A stretch of DNA of 12,425 bases, from NCBI GenBank assembly GCA_041568335.1, contig JBFFZZ010000067.1, positions 1 to 12,425 on the forward strand, given 5' to 3'. Shown one piece after another: positions 1-7,236 of the stretch. The notes under the pieces were generated by a model. The model was not told the DNA's origin and did no database searches. It was given only the letters and a program-made list of their open reading frames with translations. Every line of letters begins with the position of its first letter. Position 1 is the first letter of the stretch. The position numbers were made by a program, and so were the translations under genes. The DNA is from WVWW01 sp041568335. Lineage in GTDB: Bacteria; Acidobacteriota; Polarisedimenticolia; Polarisedimenticolales; Polarisedimenticolaceae.

Positions 1-2
1 AC

Positions 3-434
3 TACGCCGGCGAGCCACCCCCACCGGGGGTCCCGGCGACGGGGCCGAATCGGGTGACGGTGGCGAAATCGGCGCCGGGCGGCTCCCAGCTCGGAGTGAC
101 GTTCGACATCACGACGTGTGTCGGCGATGACGAGCACCAGCTGGTTTTCGGATTCGGTTCGATGCTTCCCGCAGCTCCCGGTGGGGCTTTCTCGCCGTCG
201 GGGGCGGTGTGCCAAATCGTCTCGACACCGTTCGAATGGACGTCCGTTCCCGATCCCTCGGCCGACGCGTCGGGCCTGCTCTGGTTTCTGGTCCAAGCGA
301 CGGACGGCGTGATGATCGAGGGGTCGTGGGGGACGGACGGCAACGGCGTCGAACGCGTCGGGCCGGGACCGAACGGCTCCTCGGACCGGTGTGGGATGGT
401 GGACAAGAGCCTTGCCAACACCTGTGGCCAGTAA
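3..434 (+). CDS. C-terminal fragment of a large secreted protein (5' end outside window)
   Basis: The frame is open from the first full codon and stops with TAA at 432-434, so only the last 143 residues are visible. A short Pro/Gly-rich linker (PPPPGVPATG) leads into a beta-rich domain of about 110 residues. This domain contains an alternating hydrophobic/polar pattern, the segment ASGLLWFLVQATDG, and a GSWGTDGNGVER stretch, and it ends in a Cys-containing tail (CGMVDKSLANTCG). From memory, such a terminal module closes long extracellular proteins (FG-GAP, kelch or MopE-like) in Acidobacteriota-type bacteria; its four cysteines probably form disulfides outside the cytoplasm. It is likely an extracellular or surface protein. 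The N-terminal domains that would reveal its job are not in the window. The internal GTG at 54 is not taken as a start because coding clearly runs through it. The next gene starts inside its last codons, so the two are probably cotranscribed. Confidence 0.75.
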   Translation, partial: YAGEPPPPGVPATGPNRVTVAKSAPGGSQLGVTFDITTCVGDDEHQLVFGFGSMLPAAPGGAFSPSGAVCQIVSTPFEWTSVPDPSADASGLLWFLVQATDGVMIEGSWGTDGNGVERVGPGPNGSSDRCGMVDKSLANTCGQ

Positions 435-1056
435 GGCGCCAAGGGGCTGCCGCCGCCTCCTCTTCACGTTTCTGGTCGCGTCGAGTCTCGTCTCGGCCGG
501 CGCGCCCGCCGACCCGAGCGAGTGTCCCGGCTGCGCCGCCGCCCGCCAGGAGAACGGCTGGTGCGAGATTTGTGACGTGGGTTATGTCGCCGACGTCCCG
601 ATCCGGTCCCACTACCTGTGGGAAGTCCTCGACGCGCACGGGCATCGGCTCAACCTCGATACGCTCGATTGCGCCGGCTGTCTCCAGGCTCACGTCGGGG
701 ACGGGTACTGCGAGGAGTCCCGGATCGGCTTCGTCGACGGCGAGGCCTATTTCTCACGTTTGACCTGGCTCCTCGCCGTGTCGTCTCGTGAGACGACCGG
801 TTCACCGACATGCCCGGTGTGCCGCGTGAACGCGGCCGGGAGCGGTTGGTGCGATGCGTGCGAGCTCGGCCGCGTCGGCTCGATCGTTCTCCATGATCGC
901 GGGAGCTTCGATGACCTCGTCCACGACCTCGAGATCCTCGCCATCGCGAACGAGGCCGCCGGCCGATGCGAGCCTTGCGCGGCGGCCATCGTGACCGACA
1001 CGGAGTGTCCCGTCTGCCGCGTTCGGTACAAAGAAGGGAAGGCTGTCGAGGATTGA
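424..1056 (+). CDS. Exported cysteine-rich protein with four CxxC zinc-ribbon-like repeats
   Basis: This 210-residue protein starts at GTG 424. An alternative in-frame GTG at 391 would add 11 residues, but 424 gives a clean signal peptide: a basic start (ASKAPRGCRR), a hydrophobic core (LLFTFLVASSLVSA) and likely cleavage near residue 25. The mature part holds four repeats starting at Cys34, 83, 130 and 182. Three have the form CxxC, about 10 residues, G-W/Y-C-x2-C-x2-G. Repeat 1 has Cys34/37/47/50 and repeat 3 has Cys130/133/143/146. Repeat 2 has lost its fourth Cys (Ser99). Repeat 4 has Cys182/185/195/198 in a shorter form. Paired CxxC motifs indicate metal binding (zinc or another soft metal) or redox disulfides. 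The start overlaps the upstream stop by 11 nt, implying translational coupling. I recall similar proteins as conserved but uncharacterised. The function is unknown; metal or heavy-metal handling in the periplasm is a guess. Confidence 0.8.
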   Translation: MASKAPRGCRRLLFTFLVASSLVSAGAPADPSECPGCAAARQENGWCEICDVGYVADVPIRSHYLWEVLDAHGHRLNLDTLDCAGCLQAHVGDGYCEESRIGFVDGEAYFSRLTWLLAVSSRETTGSPTCPVCRVNAAGSGWCDACELGRVGSIVLHDRGSFDDLVHDLEILAIANEAAGRCEPCAAAIVTDTECPVCRVRYKEGKAVED

Positions 1057-1119
1057 CCTAGGCTGATTCGGGAACTCGGTCTGAGTTGCGATTGACGATT
1101 GACTGCTTTCAGTAATCGC
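1057..1119. other. Intergenic gap between convergent genes, with a weak hairpin
   Basis: These 63 bases separate a plus-strand stop from a minus-strand stop. AACTC at 1073-1077 pairs with GAGTT at 1083-1087 around a 5-nt loop. There is no T-run on either side, so it is only a weak candidate for a terminator. GATTGAC occurs in tandem at 1090-1103 and also at 1051-1057, over the end of the upstream gene. No further signal is visible. Confidence 0.35.
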
Positions 1120-1572
1120 TCAGGGCTCGGGTGCGCTTTCCTTTTCGTTCAGACGGCCCTCGCCGACGCCGGTGAGGAACTCACGCACCGAGACCAGCTC
1201 GATCACGCGTGTCTCGAGCATCGGTTCGCGGAGAGCGATCTCCCGCGCCTCCCGGAGGTTGCGGGCCCTCACGAAGTAGAGGATTCCGGAGATCTGCGTG
1301 CGCGCATCGTCGTCGATCAGCGGGCCGCCGAGCGGCACGACGTCGGCGGCGTACATCCCCTGGATGAATACGACGTGCTGATCGATCCCGGGCTGCTCGC
1401 GAGGGTTCACATCCTCGATGAAACCCGGGCCCCTGGAGTACAGGGCCACGTAGAGCCTCTTGACCGGCGGATCCTCCGCCGGCTGCTCGGGTTGCTGGGC
1501 GACGGCAGTCGAAAACAGGGAAGTCGCGAGCAGGATCATTGCGGCTAGGCGTGCGCTGTTCTTGTTCGACAT
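1120..1572 (-). CDS. Exported YciI-like (YCII family) protein
   Basis: This 150-residue protein has a signal peptide: basic start NKNSAR, core LAAMILLATSLF, cleavage after AVA at residue 25. The mature part matches the YciI-like dimeric alpha/beta-barrel fold. It has a beta strand (KRLYVALYSRGPGF, 38-51), a conserved His66 in the first helix (DQHVVFIQGM), a GGPLIDD turn (82-88), a strand GILYFVRA, and the family-typical segment AREIALREPML ahead of the last strand. Glu116 stands where many members have Asp. Cytosolic YciI relatives are small proteins of mostly unknown function; some are dehydrochlorinase- or decarboxylase-related. Export is unusual. The start at 1572 is supported by GAGGAG 8 nt upstream and lies inside the end of the DAHP synthase gene (28-nt overlap), making this the last gene of the operon. 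Substrate and role are unknown. Confidence 0.8.
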   Translation of the reverse strand: MSNKNSARLAAMILLATSLFSTAVAQQPEQPAEDPPVKRLYVALYSRGPGFIEDVNPREQPGIDQHVVFIQGMYAADVVPLGGPLIDDDARTQISGILYFVRARNLREAREIALREPMLETRVIELVSVREFLTGVGEGRLNEKESAPEP

Positions 1573-2531
1573 GGGTTCAACTCCTCGATTTGTTCCGGAC
1601 GAAGGGCCTGCGGGCCGTCGCTGAGCGCGCGGCCCGGGTCGGGGTGGGTTTCGACGATCAAACCGGCGGCGCCCGCGGCGAGCGCGGCGCGGCCGAGCGG
1701 GACGATAAGATCGCGGCGGCCCGCGGCGTGGGACGGGTCGGCGATGACGGGAAGCCGGTGTACGTGGGCCAGGAGTGCCACCGAACCGAGATCGAGCAGG
1801 TGACGCGTGGTGCGGTCGAATCCGCGCAAGCCTCGTTCACAGAAGATCACACCGGGGGCGCCGTGGCACAGGCAGAACTCGGCGGCAAGCATCCACTCCT
1901 CGACGGTCGCAGCCATGCCGCGCTTCAAGAGGATCGGCTTCCCCGTGGCGGCGGCGGCCCGCAACAGCGGTGGGTGATGCATGTTTCGAGAACCGATCTG
2001 CAACATGTCGGCAACCTCGGCGACCGCCGCCACCTGCTCGACCCCGATCACCTCGGTGACGACGCGCATGCCGTGGGCATCCGCGGCCTCGCGCAACCAG
2101 GCCAGCGCGGGCGCGCCGTGGCCCTGGAAGGCGTACGGCGAGGTCCGCGGTTTATAGGCACCGCCGCGCAGGAAGCGCACGCCGAGCGCGGACAGTCGCG
2201 CGGCGAGGTCGAGGATCCCCTGCCGCGACTCCACGCTACAGGGGCCGGCGATCAACACGGGGTCGGCGCCGTGGCCGATCTCGACGCCGCCGACCTCCAC
2301 GAGCGGACCGTGTCGATCGAGTCGAGGGTGGGGCGACGGGCGCGTGGCCACCGAGGCGACCTGCTCGAGGGAGCGAAGCTCGTCCGGTTCCACGCGCCTC
2401 GATCCTGCGCGGACGAGGAACTGGACGGGGCCCTCGTCCCCGGGCTCGAATCGCTCGACCCAGAGGCCGCGATGGACGAGCGCTCGTCGAGCGCGCTCGA
2501 CGTCGGCGTGCGGCTCGAGCGTCACGATCAT
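1545..2531 (-). CDS. aroF: 3-deoxy-7-phosphoheptulonate (DAHP) synthase, type I-beta
   Basis: The enzyme condenses phosphoenolpyruvate and erythrose 4-phosphate to DAHP, the first step of the shikimate pathway, in the cytoplasm. At 328 residues it is normal for the type I-beta (KDOPS-like) class. Residues 1-65 form a ferredoxin-like regulatory domain (MIVTLEPHADVERA...). The TIM barrel follows from about residue 80 with GPCSVES (96-102, metal ligand Cys98), GGAYKPRTSPYAFQG (123-137, Lys127 and Arg129 for substrate phosphate), LLKRGM (201-206) and DPSHAAG (265-271, metal ligand His268). The remaining ligands are Glu294 and Asp305, spaced as in the Thermotoga enzyme. All catalytic residues are therefore present. 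The N-terminal domain suggests feedback control by an aromatic end product. The start is 3 nt after the stop of the prenyl synthase gene, so the two are cotranscribed. The C-terminus (NPCRTRTAHA) is slightly extended and encodes the start of the next gene in another frame. Confidence 0.95.
   Translation of the reverse strand: MIVTLEPHADVERARRALVHRGLWVERFEPGDEGPVQFLVRAGSRRVEPDELRSLEQVASVATRPSPHPRLDRHGPLVEVGGVEIGHGADPVLIAGPCSVESRQGILDLAARLSALGVRFLRGGAYKPRTSPYAFQGHGAPALAWLREAADAHGMRVVTEVIGVEQVAAVAEVADMLQIGSRNMHHPPLLRAAAATGKPILLKRGMAATVEEWMLAAEFCLCHGAPGVIFCERGLRGFDRTTRHLLDLGSVALLAHVHRLPVIADPSHAAGRRDLIVPLGRAALAAGAAGLIVETHPDPGRALSDGPQALRPEQIEELNPCRTRTAHA
1581..1586 (-). promoter_or_regulatory. Ribosome binding site inside the upstream gene
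   Basis: Read on the minus strand this is GAGGAG, 8 nt before the ATG at 1572. It lies within the last codons (Glu-Glu-Leu) of the DAHP synthase gene and fixes the start of the exported YciI-like gene despite the 28-nt overlap. Confidence 0.7.
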
Positions 2532-2534
2532 CGC

Positions 2535-3569
<1,035 letters not shown>

Positions 3570-3571
3570 GG

Positions 3572-4105
3572 CTACGCGCCGAACCGCAGCAGCTTGCGGA
3601 CCTTTTGCCGCATGCCGACCAAACGCCTCAGTTGCGAGCTCGGGAGACTCATGATGTCGCGGTGCCAATCGTCCATCGTGCGGAACAGCTCGAGCATGTT
3701 GCGCAACCTCTCGGTCACCTGGGCGTCGTGAGGATCGGTGCTTTCACACTCCTCGAGGCAGTCTTCCAGCACCGGAAGCGTGGGGTCGATCTCGCGCCGC
3801 TTGCGCTCGGCGAGGATCACCTTGGTCATGTCCCACGTGTCCTGGAGCGACTCGAAGTAGTCGCGCCGGTCGCCGAGCACGTGGCTGACCTTGACGATGC
3901 CCCAGCGCTGAAGCTCGCGCAGGCTGGTGCTGACGTTGGAGCGCGCGACGGACAAGGTCCCGGCGATCCGTTCGGCCGTGAGGGGCTCCGGAGAGATATA
4001 AAGGAGGGCGTGGATCTGGGCGACCGTCCGGTTGACCCCCCAGCGGGCCCCCATTTCTCCCCAGTGAACAACGAATTTGCGGGCTGCCGGGCCGAGAGCG
4101 TCCAT
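3572..4105 (-). CDS. GbsR/MarR-like winged-helix transcriptional regulator
   Basis: This 177-residue DNA-binding protein resembles the GbsR branch of the MarR superfamily. It has the typical opening (FVVHWGEMGARWGVNRTVAQIHALL, here 11-35), a helix-turn-helix with recognition helix near SVARSNVSTSLRELQRWG (52-69), and a wing at VSHVLGDRRDYF (73-84). The helical tail (about 88-177) should mediate dimerisation. GbsR of Bacillus senses choline and represses genes for glycine betaine; most relatives have no known ligand. Here it is the first gene of an operon with a polyprenyl synthase and DAHP synthase, so it probably controls that operon and itself. An inverted repeat over its own promoter at 4126-4141 supports this. 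GAGAG lies just upstream of the ATG. The ligand cannot be told from the sequence; a quinone or isoprenoid intermediate is speculation. Confidence 0.88.
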   Translation of the reverse strand: MDALGPAARKFVVHWGEMGARWGVNRTVAQIHALLYISPEPLTAERIAGTLSVARSNVSTSLRELQRWGIVKVSHVLGDRRDYFESLQDTWDMTKVILAERKRREIDPTLPVLEDCLEECESTDPHDAQVTERLRNMLELFRTMDDWHRDIMSLPSSQLRRLVGMRQKVRKLLRFGA

Positions 4106-4125
4106 GATTCTCTCTTTTCAGTTGT

Positions 4126-4141
4126 TTCTGTTGTCACAGAA
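4126..4141. promoter_or_regulatory. Perfect inverted repeat, probable operator
   Basis: TTCTGT (4126-4131), a 4-base centre TGTC, then ACAGAA (4136-4141) form a perfect 6-base inverted repeat. It overlaps the edge of the -10 element and the expected start site of the minus-strand operon. A dimeric winged-helix protein bound here would block RNA polymerase. The first gene of the operon encodes such a protein, so autorepression is the simplest reading. The link between this site and the regulator is inference. Confidence 0.55.
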
Positions 4142-4168
4142 TTTACTACCCGATAGACCCCCTGTCAA
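4140..4168 (-). promoter_or_regulatory. Sigma70-type promoter of the regulator-prenyl synthase-DAHP synthase operon
   Basis: On the minus strand TTGACA (4163-4168) is a perfect -35 element. A 17-base spacer separates it from TAAATT (4140-4145), which matches the -10 consensus at 4 of 6 positions. Transcription should begin near 4133, about 28 bases before the regulator's ATG at 4105. AT-richness rises sharply here against a GC-rich background, which supports the call. Confidence 0.72.
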
Positions 4169-4207
4169 GCCCCACCCGGACTCGCGAGGCCCGTTTCGCC
4201 GATCCGC

Positions 4208-4213
4208 TATGCT
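4208..4213 (+). promoter_or_regulatory. Possible -10 element very close to the glycosyltransferase start
   Basis: TATGCT matches TATAAT at 4 of 6 positions and ends 8 bases before the ATG at 4222. No convincing -35 element is seen at 16-18 bases upstream, and there is no Shine-Dalgarno before the ATG. If real, the transcript would have almost no leader. This is a weak call. Confidence 0.25.
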
Positions 4214-4221
4214 CGACCTCG

Positions 4222-6237
4222 ATGGGACCTCGCAACCGCACGCGCGTGGTAGTCGTCGGTTTGTTGATCGCCGTGCACGTGCTGCTGGCCGTGACGAGCA
4301 TGGCTCGCAAGTCGCCTACCTCCGATGAAATCCTGTTCGTGACCGGCGGTCTGAGTTACTGGGAGCTCAACGACTACCGGCTCGCTCCGGAGGCCGGTTC
4401 GCTCTCGATGCGTTTGGCCGCCCTGCCCGTTTGGCTCGATCGCAAGACGTCGTTTCCGCCGCTGGGCGCCTCCTGGGACCGCGCCAACGTCTGGACGGTG
4501 GGTCATCAGCTGTTCTACGAGCGCGGGAACGATCTGGTGGCGCTGTTGCTCCGGGCGCGCGCGGTGATCGTCGTGGTGAGCGCGCTGCTCGCGCTGCTGG
4601 TGTACCGGTTATCCCGCTCGCTTTTCGGACCGTCGGGCGGGATGATCAGCCTCGCGGCCTACTGCTTCAGCCCGACGATGCTCGCGCACGCCCGCCTCGC
4701 AACGGCGGATCTGATCTCCGCCGCGGCCTTCCTGGCCGCGGTCGCCGCGCTCGGTGGTCTGATGCATCGGATCACCGTCGGTCGTCTCGTGACAAGCTCG
4801 GTGGCGGTCCCCGCGTTGCTGCTGGCCAAGGGCTCCGGGATCCTGATCCTTCCGATCGCGGCGCTCATCGCGGGGATCCGTCTGGTCGACCGCGAGCCGT
4901 GGCCGATACGCCTGCCCCGAATGGCTCGGGACTTGACGACGACTACCTCTCGAATCGCCGTGCTCGTCGGGGCCTTTCTTTTGCACACGCTCGTCGCCAT
5001 GACGTTGATCTGGGCCGCGTTCGGGCTCCGCTACGACATGACCCATCCCCGGACGGACAGTCGCGTGTACACCGAGGAACGTTGGAGAGCGCTCAGGCAT
5101 GACGGGAACAGAAAGGTCGAGCTCGTCGCGACTCTCGCCGGGAGCAAGGTCCTTCCCGAGGGATACCTCTACGGCCTGGCCTACCAGCTCAAGACATCCG
5201 AGCGGCGGCGCGCGTTCGCGGCCGGACGTTACAGTCTGACCGGTTGGCTTTGGTTTTTTCCCTACGCCGCTGCGATCAAGACCCCTCTTGCAACGATCGG
5301 CCTGCTCGTTGCCGCACTGCTCGCGGTCCTGCATCGGCTGAGACGACTGTCGTCTCGGGAGCAAACGGCCGTTCTGTGGAATTGGGTGCCACGGTCCGCG
5401 CCCCTCCTTGCGCTGTTTGTCGTTTATGGCGCGGTGATCCTCGCCGGCAAGCTCAACATCGGTCACCGCCATTTGCTCCCGCTCTATCCCGTGCTCTTCG
5501 TCGCCCTGGGTGCCTGCGCTTACTGGCTCCGGCTGAACCTCCGTGTCGCTCGTTTCGGCATTTGGGGGCTGGTCGCAGCGCTCGGGGCCGGCTCGCTCAT
5601 CGTGTGGCCCGACTACCTGTCCTTTTTCAACCGATTTGCTGGCGGCCCGGCCGGTGGGTATCGCCACCTCGTCGACAGCTCACTCGATTGGGGTCAGGAC
5701 CTGCCCGCGCTCGCCCGCTGGATCGAACGGGATCGCTCGCAGGGGAACGCGGGGCCCGTCTACCTGGCCTACTTCGGAAATGCCGTACCCGAGTTCTACG
5801 GGATCGACGCGACGCTCTTGCCCGGCGTACCGGATCGGCGACCCGATGGCCCCGTCGACGATCTGCGCGCCGGCACCTACGCCATCAGCGCGACCCTGCT
5901 GCAGTCGGTTCTCCAGACTCCGATGGGCCCCTGGTGCGAGCCCTACGAGGAGATCTACCAGACCGATCTTGCGGCGCTGAGACGCTGGCGAGCGGCCGGC
6001 GATCAGGGACGCATCGATCTCGAGCGACAAAGCTCTCCCGAATGGTGGCTACGGATGCGACGGTTCGAAGAGTTTCGCGCGGCACGGCTCTATGCCGCGT
6101 TGCGACAGCGCGAGCCCGACGCCGATGCGGGGCACTCGATCCTGATTTACCGGGTCGATGGTCCCGAGTTGCTTGCCGCCCTGGAAGGGCCACCCGCGGA
6201 GCTGGAGCCGGGTATACGGGTCGAGGCCGCTCGATAA
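4222..6237 (+). CDS. GT-C fold membrane glycosyltransferase (PMT/ArnT-like, GT39/GT83 type)
   Basis: This 671-residue integral membrane protein should transfer a sugar from a polyprenyl-phosphate donor to an acceptor on the outer face of the inner membrane. TM1 is at about 9-27. It is followed at once by SDE (Asp35-Glu36), the position of the catalytic acidic residue in GT-C enzymes. Further membrane spans lie near 106-128, 135-180, 190-220, 240-268, 340-370 and 390-490. Other family-like segments are FFPYAAAIKTPL, GHRHLLPLYPVLF and WPDYLSFFNRFAGGP. The last is followed by HLVDSSLDWGQDLPAL, a phrase typical of bacterial dolichyl-phosphate-mannose-protein mannosyltransferase-like proteins. The last 200 residues are soluble. 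The acceptor (protein or lipid) and the sugar cannot be read from sequence. The gene is monocistronic: divergent from the operon at left and convergent with the gene at right. No Shine-Dalgarno precedes the ATG; this start is kept because it begins just before TM1. Confidence 0.85.
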   Translation: MGPRNRTRVVVVGLLIAVHVLLAVTSMARKSPTSDEILFVTGGLSYWELNDYRLAPEAGSLSMRLAALPVWLDRKTSFPPLGASWDRANVWTVGHQLFYERGNDLVALLLRARAVIVVVSALLALLVYRLSRSLFGPSGGMISLAAYCFSPTMLAHARLATADLISAAAFLAAVAALGGLMHRITVGRLVTSSVAVPALLLAKGSGILILPIAALIAGIRLVDREPWPIRLPRMARDLTTTTSRIAVLVGAFLLHTLVAMTLIWAAFGLRYDMTHPRTDSRVYTEERWRALRHDGNRKVELVATLAGSKVLPEGYLYGLAYQLKTSERRRAFAAGRYSLTGWLWFFPYAAAIKTPLATIGLLVAALLAVLHRLRRLSSREQTAVLWNWVPRSAPLLALFVVYGAVILAGKLNIGHRHLLPLYPVLFVALGACAYWLRLNLRVARFGIWGLVAALGAGSLIVWPDYLSFFNRFAGGPAGGYRHLVDSSLDWGQDLPALARWIERDRSQGNAGPVYLAYFGNAVPEFYGIDATLLPGVPDRRPDGPVDDLRAGTYAISATLLQSVLQTPMGPWCEPYEEIYQTDLAALRRWRAAGDQGRIDLERQSSPEWWLRMRRFEEFRAARLYAALRQREPDADAGHSILIYRVDGPELLAALEGPPAELEPGIRVEAAR

Positions 6238-6259
6238 CCGGGTTCGGCGTGGAGGTTTG

Positions 6260-7114
6260 TCAATCGCCCGACGGCTCGATTTCGGCGCGCATGATCTTCC
6301 GCGGGGTGCGGATGACCTCCTCGTAGGTCAAGAACGGGGCCAGCTCGGGATCCCGGAGCACGTCATAGATCGACCGTAGCTCGCCGTCGATCCACACGCG
6401 GTCCCAGACCAGTCTCACGCCGTGGCTGTAGTCGGCGTATCGCGCACCGTGCACCGTGCTCAGGGGCTGAATCGGATCCCCCTTGCGGCGGTGCCACCCG
6501 TAGATGGCGATGCGGTCGGCCTTGGCCAGCAGCCGGTTGGTCAGCACGACGTCTTTCTTGTGTCCCGACAGGAGCACACCCGGCGGGATGTCCCCGCGTT
6601 GCGCATCGATCAGGCGCTGGTGCTCGAGGTAGTACACACTGGATCGCATCTTCGGGCCGGGTTTCATCGGCGTCGGTCGAAGGCGGTGATCGGCCTGCTC
6701 GTAGACGGCATCCACGATCTTACGCGTGGGCAGGACGAAGCCCCAGGTGTTGGCCACCCGGGTCGCCGAAGGAAACGTCAACGGGATGTACAGGAAGTCG
6801 TCATCTGCACCGATCGCGAGGTAATCGGGCATGACCCAAACGACGGCCGTGGGGCCCTCGGTATCGGCTTTTCCCCGGGTCAGCTTGACCGCTCTGAGCG
6901 TGCGCAGGAAATCGGGGATGTTGCCACCCACCAACTGTTCGATGGCGGCCGCCTGACGCCTGCGTCCATCCCATCCCGTGGTTCGCGAGGCGAATTCGGT
7001 GCCGGTCGAAGCGTTCTCCGTTCGCGGTGGGATGCTCTCCGCGCGTACGACGGCAGGCGGTTCTTCGACCGATCCGGCAACGGCCACCTGCAGGGCCAGG
7101 CCCAGGATCGGCAA
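6260..7114 (-). CDS. Conserved exported protein of unknown function
   Basis: I recognise this only as a conserved uncharacterised secreted family found in several GC-rich phyla. From TTG 7114 it has 284 residues. The N-terminus is hydrophobic (MPILGLALQVAVAG) with a probable cleavage near residue 14-20, then a low-complexity linker. The folded part begins at about 37 (GTEF) and shows MPDYLAIGADDDFLYIPL (95-112), LPTRKIVDAVYEQAD (128-141), GHKKDVVLTN (184-193), IYGWH (204-208), His222 and YADYSHGVRLV (226-236). The repeated His, Lys and Asp residues in conserved-looking contexts suggest an enzyme or ligand-binding site, but no reaction can be assigned. The start is uncertain because no ATG is in frame. 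TTG 7114 has AGGGG 7 nt upstream. ATC 7135, just after GGAGGAG, would give a better signal peptide (MRLRGTSLPILGL). A start at 7258 would run into the divergent gene and is rejected. The gene faces a divergent lipoprotein gene. Confidence 0.75.
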   Translation of the reverse strand: MPILGLALQVAVAGSVEEPPAVVRAESIPPRTENASTGTEFASRTTGWDGRRRQAAAIEQLVGGNIPDFLRTLRAVKLTRGKADTEGPTAVVWVMPDYLAIGADDDFLYIPLTFPSATRVANTWGFVLPTRKIVDAVYEQADHRLRPTPMKPGPKMRSSVYYLEHQRLIDAQRGDIPPGVLLSGHKKDVVLTNRLLAKADRIAIYGWHRRKGDPIQPLSTVHGARYADYSHGVRLVWDRVWIDGELRSIYDVLRDPELAPFLTYEEVIRTPRKIMRAEIEPSGD

Positions 7115-7121
7115 GCTTGTT

Positions 7122-7126
7122 CCCCT
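7122..7126 (-). promoter_or_regulatory. Ribosome binding site for the TTG start at 7114
   Basis: On the minus strand AGGGG lies 7 bases before TTG 7114. A stronger match, GGAGGAG at 7139-7145, lies further upstream, only 3 bases before an in-frame ATC at 7135, and 24 bases from the TTG. The two sites make the true start ambiguous. Confidence 0.45.
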
Positions 7127-7172
7127 AAGTCTGATGGGCTCCTCCGGATGATCCCCGGCGACCGCTTTCCAA

Positions 7173-7180
7173 GATATAAC
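7173..7180. promoter_or_regulatory. Overlapping divergent -10 elements
   Basis: The octamer GATATAAC reads TATAAC on the plus strand (7175-7180, 5 of 6 to consensus). On the minus strand it gives TATATC (7173-7178) or TTATAT (7174-7179). It is the most AT-rich spot in the 122 bases between the divergent genes at 7114 and 7237. No good -35 is visible on either strand. A shared -10 would fire both genes from nearly the same point. Confidence 0.5.
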
Positions 7181-7199
7181 ATGGCGGTGTCTCCATCGA

Positions 7200-7219
7200 C
7201 CGGGCCGCGTGCGGCCCGG
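7200..7219 (+). promoter_or_regulatory. Perfect GC-only hairpin in the 5' leader of the lipoprotein gene
   Basis: CCGGGCCGC (7200-7208), GT, then GCGGCCCGG (7211-7219) form a perfect 9-base inverted repeat. As RNA it would fold as an 8-pair stem with a CGUG loop. It lies between the predicted start site near 7187 and the GAGG ribosome site at 7224-7227. It could be an operator palindrome or a structural element controlling translation. No T-run follows, so it is not an ordinary intrinsic terminator. Confidence 0.55.
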
Positions 7220-7236
7220 ATCCGAGGTTGCGCGCG

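Noticed and set aside
1090..1103. Tandem GATTGAC repeat as part of a repeat array
   Set aside because: Only two adjacent copies plus one 33 bases away; no regular spacer, so it is not a CRISPR or other array.
3570..3668. Longer N-terminus for the polyprenyl synthase starting at 3668
   Set aside because: It would overlap the regulator gene by 97 bases and adds residues not typical of the family; ATG 3569 follows the regulator's stop by 2 bases.
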